Shown here: positions 30,507-32,956 of the stretch, one piece after another | How positions within the stretch are numbered: the first letter of the stretch is position 1 | Layout of the letters: every line of letters starts with the position of its first letter | Assembly (NCBI GenBank): GCA_020723925.1 | Contig: DYHX01000012.1 | Span: forward strand, 1 to 32,956 | DNA from: Nitrospira japonica | Lineage (GTDB): Bacteria > Nitrospirota > Thermodesulfovibrionia > Thermodesulfovibrionales > DYHX01 | Length of the DNA: 32,956 nucleotides | Direction: 5' to 3' | Made by a program: the position numbers and the translations under genes | Notes under the pieces: model-generated | What the model saw: the letters and a program-made list of their open reading frames with translations, nothing else | What the model was told of the DNA's origin: nothing | Databases searched by the model: none

Positions 30507-31546
30507 TGCTAAAGGTAGCCATATGTGGTGGCAGTGGGTATACAGGGGGCGAACTCCTTCGCCTCCTTTCAAAACATCCTGAAATAGAAGTAATAGCAGT
30601 CACATCCGAAAAATCCGCAGGCAAAAAAGTAAGCGACCTATTTCCGCATCTCCACAAATACTCTAATCTTGTATATGAACCTTTAAACAAGAAGAAACTC
30701 TTAGACAAAGCAGACCTCTTTTTTATGGCCATCCCCCATGGAACATCACAGGAGGCGGTTGATTCCTTTTTTAAAAATGGAAAAAAGGTCATTGATTTAT
30801 CCGCTGACTACAGGCTAAGGGATGCAAAGATATATGAAGAATGGTATAACGTGCCTCATAAGTTTCAGGGGACATTGAAAAAGGCGGTTTATGGACTTCC
30901 AGAGCTTTACAGGAAAAAGATTGCAAAAGCCCAGCTCATAGCAAACCCGGGATGCTATCCAACTGGAGCAGTCCTTGGACTTTATCCAGCAACTAAAAAT
31001 AAACTTATTGATATTGACTCAATAGTCATAGACTCAAAATCTGGTACAACCGGCGCTGGAAGGCAGTCTGATGTTACTTTCTCATACTGTGAGGTTAATG
31101 AGGGATTCAGGGCATATGGAATTGCCACGCACAGACATACACCAGAGATAGAGCAGGAGATTTCTTTTGTCGCTGGTAAAAATATCAAAGTCAATTTCAC
31201 ACCTCACCTTGTTCCCCTTGACAGGGGAATACTGACGACTATCTATGCAAAGCTTACAAAAGATGTCGATCTAAAAAAGGTTCTCAAAATCTATAAGAAG
31301 GCATACGCAAATGAGCCATTCACAAGGGTGCTTGATGAGGGAAGGTGTCCTAATGTAAAAAATGTCCGCGGCACAAACCTCTGCGAGATCGGGCTCAGTG
31401 TAAATAAGAGGACGAATACCATGATAGTTGTCACAGCAATAGACAACCTCATGAAGGGTGCATCAGGCCAGGCTGTACATAACATGAATATAATGATGGG
31501 CTTTGATGAAAAGACAGCCCTCGACAGCATTGCACTATTCCCATAA
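30506..31546 (+). CDS. argC: N-acetyl-gamma-glutamyl-phosphate reductase
   Basis: Third step of arginine synthesis: NADPH-dependent reduction of N-acetylglutamyl phosphate to the semialdehyde. 346 residues with GGSGYTGGELLRLL (NADP-binding), IPHGTSQEAV, the catalytic Cys150 in IANPGCYPTGA, IDSKSGTTGAGR and AYGIATHRHTPEIEQ. The natural start MLKVAICGG fits the family. No Shine-Dalgarno is present because a palindromic element abuts the ATG, so initiation may rely on coupling or the element's own structure. The stop TAA overlaps the ATG of argJ. Confidence 0.95.
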   Translation: MLKVAICGGSGYTGGELLRLLSKHPEIEVIAVTSEKSAGKKVSDLFPHLHKYSNLVYEPLNKKKLLDKADLFFMAIPHGTSQEAVDSFFKNGKKVIDLSADYRLRDAKIYEEWYNVPHKFQGTLKKAVYGLPELYRKKIAKAQLIANPGCYPTGAVLGLYPATKNKLIDIDSIVIDSKSGTTGAGRQSDVTFSYCEVNEGFRAYGIATHRHTPEIEQEISFVAGKNIKVNFTPHLVPLDRGILTTIYAKLTKDVDLKKVLKIYKKAYANEPFTRVLDEGRCPNVKNVRGTNLCEIGLSVNKRTNTMIVVTAIDNLMKGASGQAVHNMNIMMGFDEKTALDSIALFP

Positions 31547-32721
31547 TGAATCCTAAAGGCTTTTTATTTTCAACTGCAGATGCAGCAATCAAACAACATG
31601 GACGTAAAGACATCGCCCTCATCTTCTCAGAGGTTGAAGCCAATATTGCAGGCACATTCACCACAAACAAGGTAAAGGCTGCGCCTGTCAAACTCGACAT
31701 GAAAAAGATCAAATCAGGCAGGGGGCAGGTAATCATTGTAAATAGCGGTAATGCAAATGCCTGTAATGGGAAAAGAGGCATGCAGGATGCGACTGAGACA
31801 GTATCGCTTGTAGCAGAGGGCTTGAAGGTAAAACAATCCCTTGTCTATGTCTGCTCTACAGGCGTAATCGGCTCTCCAATGCCCATGGAGAGGATAAGGC
31901 CAAAGATTTCTGAATTAATAAGCAACCTCGGCAATTCAACTCCTGATGATGTTGCAGCAGCCATCATGACAACCGATACCTTTCCGAAGATTGTAAAGAA
32001 GAAAGTTAAAATCGGTAATAAGATTGGCATGATAGCAGGCATTTGCAAAGGAGCGGGGATGATATGCCCGAATATGGCTACAATGCTATGTTTCATGATG
32101 ACGGATATTGCAGTTGAGAAAAGTACATTAGACAAAGCGCTCAAGGAGTCGGTTAAAAAATCTTTTAACAGAATTACAGTTGATGGGGACAGGTCAACAA
32201 ATGATACAGCCTTAATAATAGCTAATGGTATGCTCGGAAATCCTGAAATTACAGAGAAATCGGGATACTATAAGGCATTTAAAAAAGCCCTTGATGAGGT
32301 CACATATGAGTTATCCAAACTCATTGTAAGAGATGGCGAAGGAGCAACAAAGTTTATAGAGATAGAAGTGAAAGGGGCAAAGAATGAGGCAGATGCTGAG
32401 AAAGGTGCCTTCGCTGTAGCCAACTCAAAGCTTGTAAAGACAGCCATCTATGGAAACGATGCAAACTGGGGCCGCATCATGGCAGCCCTTGGATATTCAG
32501 GCATCGAGATAAAAGAAGAAAAGACTGATATCTATTTCGGCAAAGTAAAAATAGTCGATAAAGGCATGACCACAGGAAAAGATAAAGAGGCAACAGAGGT
32601 CATCAAAGAAAACGACATCAAAATCACCATCGCCCTCCACCTCGGCAGAGCCACAGCCAAAGTCCTTACCTGCGATTTGACTGAAGAGTATATAAGGGTG
32701 AATGCAGAATACAGAACGTAA
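31546..32721 (+). CDS. argJ: Glutamate N-acetyltransferase/ornithine acetyltransferase
   Basis: ArgJ recycles acetyl groups from N-acetylornithine to glutamate, and in bifunctional forms also uses acetyl-CoA. It is an Ntn-type proenzyme that cleaves itself before the catalytic Thr: Thr179 in KGAGMICPNMATMLCFM. Other signatures are IVNSGNANACNG, STGVIGSPMPM, TVDGDRSTNDTALIIANG and KTAIYGNDANWGRIMAALGYSG. The 391-residue length is normal. The ATG shares one base with the argC stop, so the two are translationally coupled. Other arg genes are outside the window. Confidence 0.96.
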   Translation: MNPKGFLFSTADAAIKQHGRKDIALIFSEVEANIAGTFTTNKVKAAPVKLDMKKIKSGRGQVIIVNSGNANACNGKRGMQDATETVSLVAEGLKVKQSLVYVCSTGVIGSPMPMERIRPKISELISNLGNSTPDDVAAAIMTTDTFPKIVKKKVKIGNKIGMIAGICKGAGMICPNMATMLCFMMTDIAVEKSTLDKALKESVKKSFNRITVDGDRSTNDTALIIANGMLGNPEITEKSGYYKAFKKALDEVTYELSKLIVRDGEGATKFIEIEVKGAKNEADAEKGAFAVANSKLVKTAIYGNDANWGRIMAALGYSGIEIKEEKTDIYFGKVKIVDKGMTTGKDKEATEVIKENDIKITIALHLGRATAKVLTCDLTEEYIRVNAEYRT

Positions 32722-32726
32722 AAACC

Positions 32727-32753
32727 GTAATGAGTGATAAAATTACTCATTAC
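32727..32753. repeat. 9-bp-stem hairpin between argJ and the acetyl-CoA synthetase gene
   Basis: GTAATGAGT and ACTCATTAC pair perfectly around a 9-base loop, followed by GCATTAC. No T tract follows; it resembles the GTAAC/GTTAC repeat arrays elsewhere in the window rather than a terminator. Confidence 0.5.
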
Positions 32754-32778
32754 GCATTACAGATTATGGAGGTGTTGT

Positions 32779-32956
32779 GTGTCTGAAGAAAAAACAATTG
32801 ATGTCCTTCTGAAGGAGCAGCGGCATTTCCTGCCACCTAAAGAATTCCAGGCAAAAGCCTATATCAAAAGCATGGAAGAGTATGAAAGACTTTACAGGTG
32901 GTCTATCGAAGACCCTGAAGGCTTCTGGGCAGAGATGGCTGAAAAGCATCTATCGT
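32779..32956 (+). CDS. acs: Acetyl-CoA synthetase, N-terminal fragment (cut by the window end)
   Basis: Only the first 59 codons are present. MSEEKTIDVLLKEQRHFLPP and YIKSMEEYERLYRWSIEDP with FWAEMAEKHLS match the N-terminal cap of AMP-forming acetyl-CoA synthetases, which convert acetate, ATP and CoA to acetyl-CoA. The GTG at 32779 is six bases after GGAGG (32768-32772). The AMP-binding signatures lie outside the window, so a propionyl-CoA synthetase is possible. Confidence 0.8.
   Translation, partial: MSEEKTIDVLLKEQRHFLPPKEFQAKAYIKSMEEYERLYRWSIEDPEGFWAEMAEKHLS

Overview
The window reads as the chromosome of an anaerobic, sulfur-metabolising Gram-negative bacterium of moderate GC. It carries LPS-core heptosyltransferases, a ferredoxin-type 2-oxoacid oxidoreductase subunit, a superoxide reductase/flavodiiron oxygen-defence island, a Ttr-type molybdoenzyme and DsrE/YedE sulfur-handling genes. 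My best guess is a Nitrospirota (Thermodesulfovibrionia-like) lineage; this is inference from gene content and protein style, not a search. No tRNA, rRNA, CRISPR array, phage or intact insertion sequence was seen, and there is no gene-free stretch over 300 bases.

Layout. 1-2.9 kb (+): pcrA helicase, gatC, panD. 2.9-4.1 kb (-): a stand-alone receiver domain and a 4-TM membrane protein. 4.1-9.9 kb (-): an operon of a small periplasmic protein, TtrB-like Fe-S protein, TtrC/NrfD-like quinol subunit and TtrA-like molybdopterin subunit, in the ttrBCA order. The catalytic gene is split by two opposite single-base frameshifts that cancel each other. 10.1-13.8 kb (-): a PhnD-like periplasmic binding protein, a histidine kinase and a sigma54 activator with overlapping ends. 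A good -24/-12 promoter and a palindrome lie between this module and the oxidoreductase operon, so the three proteins probably sense a ligand and switch the operon on. 13.9-14.0 kb: a 147-bp MITE-like palindrome. 14.1-16.5 kb (-): a small periplasmic protein, a YeeE/YedE sulfur transporter, and three small DsrE/DsrH-type proteins, one of which appears to start at ATT. 16.6-19.4 kb (-): a heptosyltransferase and a WaaF-GmhB fusion.

19.4-24.4 kb (+): an oxidative-stress island of PerR-type regulator, 34-aa RCKP rubredoxin-like protein, selenocysteine peroxiredoxin (in-frame UGA at the peroxidatic position with a hairpin just after it), superoxide reductase, bacteriohemerythrin, two tiny Cys-containing ORFs, ferritin-like protein, flavodiiron protein and FMN reductase. 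A macrodomain protein follows. 25.1-26.2 kb (-): an orphan VorB-like alpha subunit. 26.3-33.0 kb (+): glyQ, glyS, rplM, rpsI, argC, argJ and the start of an acetyl-CoA synthetase.

Running through the window is a set of short degenerate 7-9 bp arrays and palindromes. They fill intergenic gaps and also sit in frame inside at least four protein genes: glyS, both heptosyltransferase genes and vorB. With the UGA selenoprotein, the sigma54-linked sensor module and the DsrE/YedE cluster, these are the most interesting features here.
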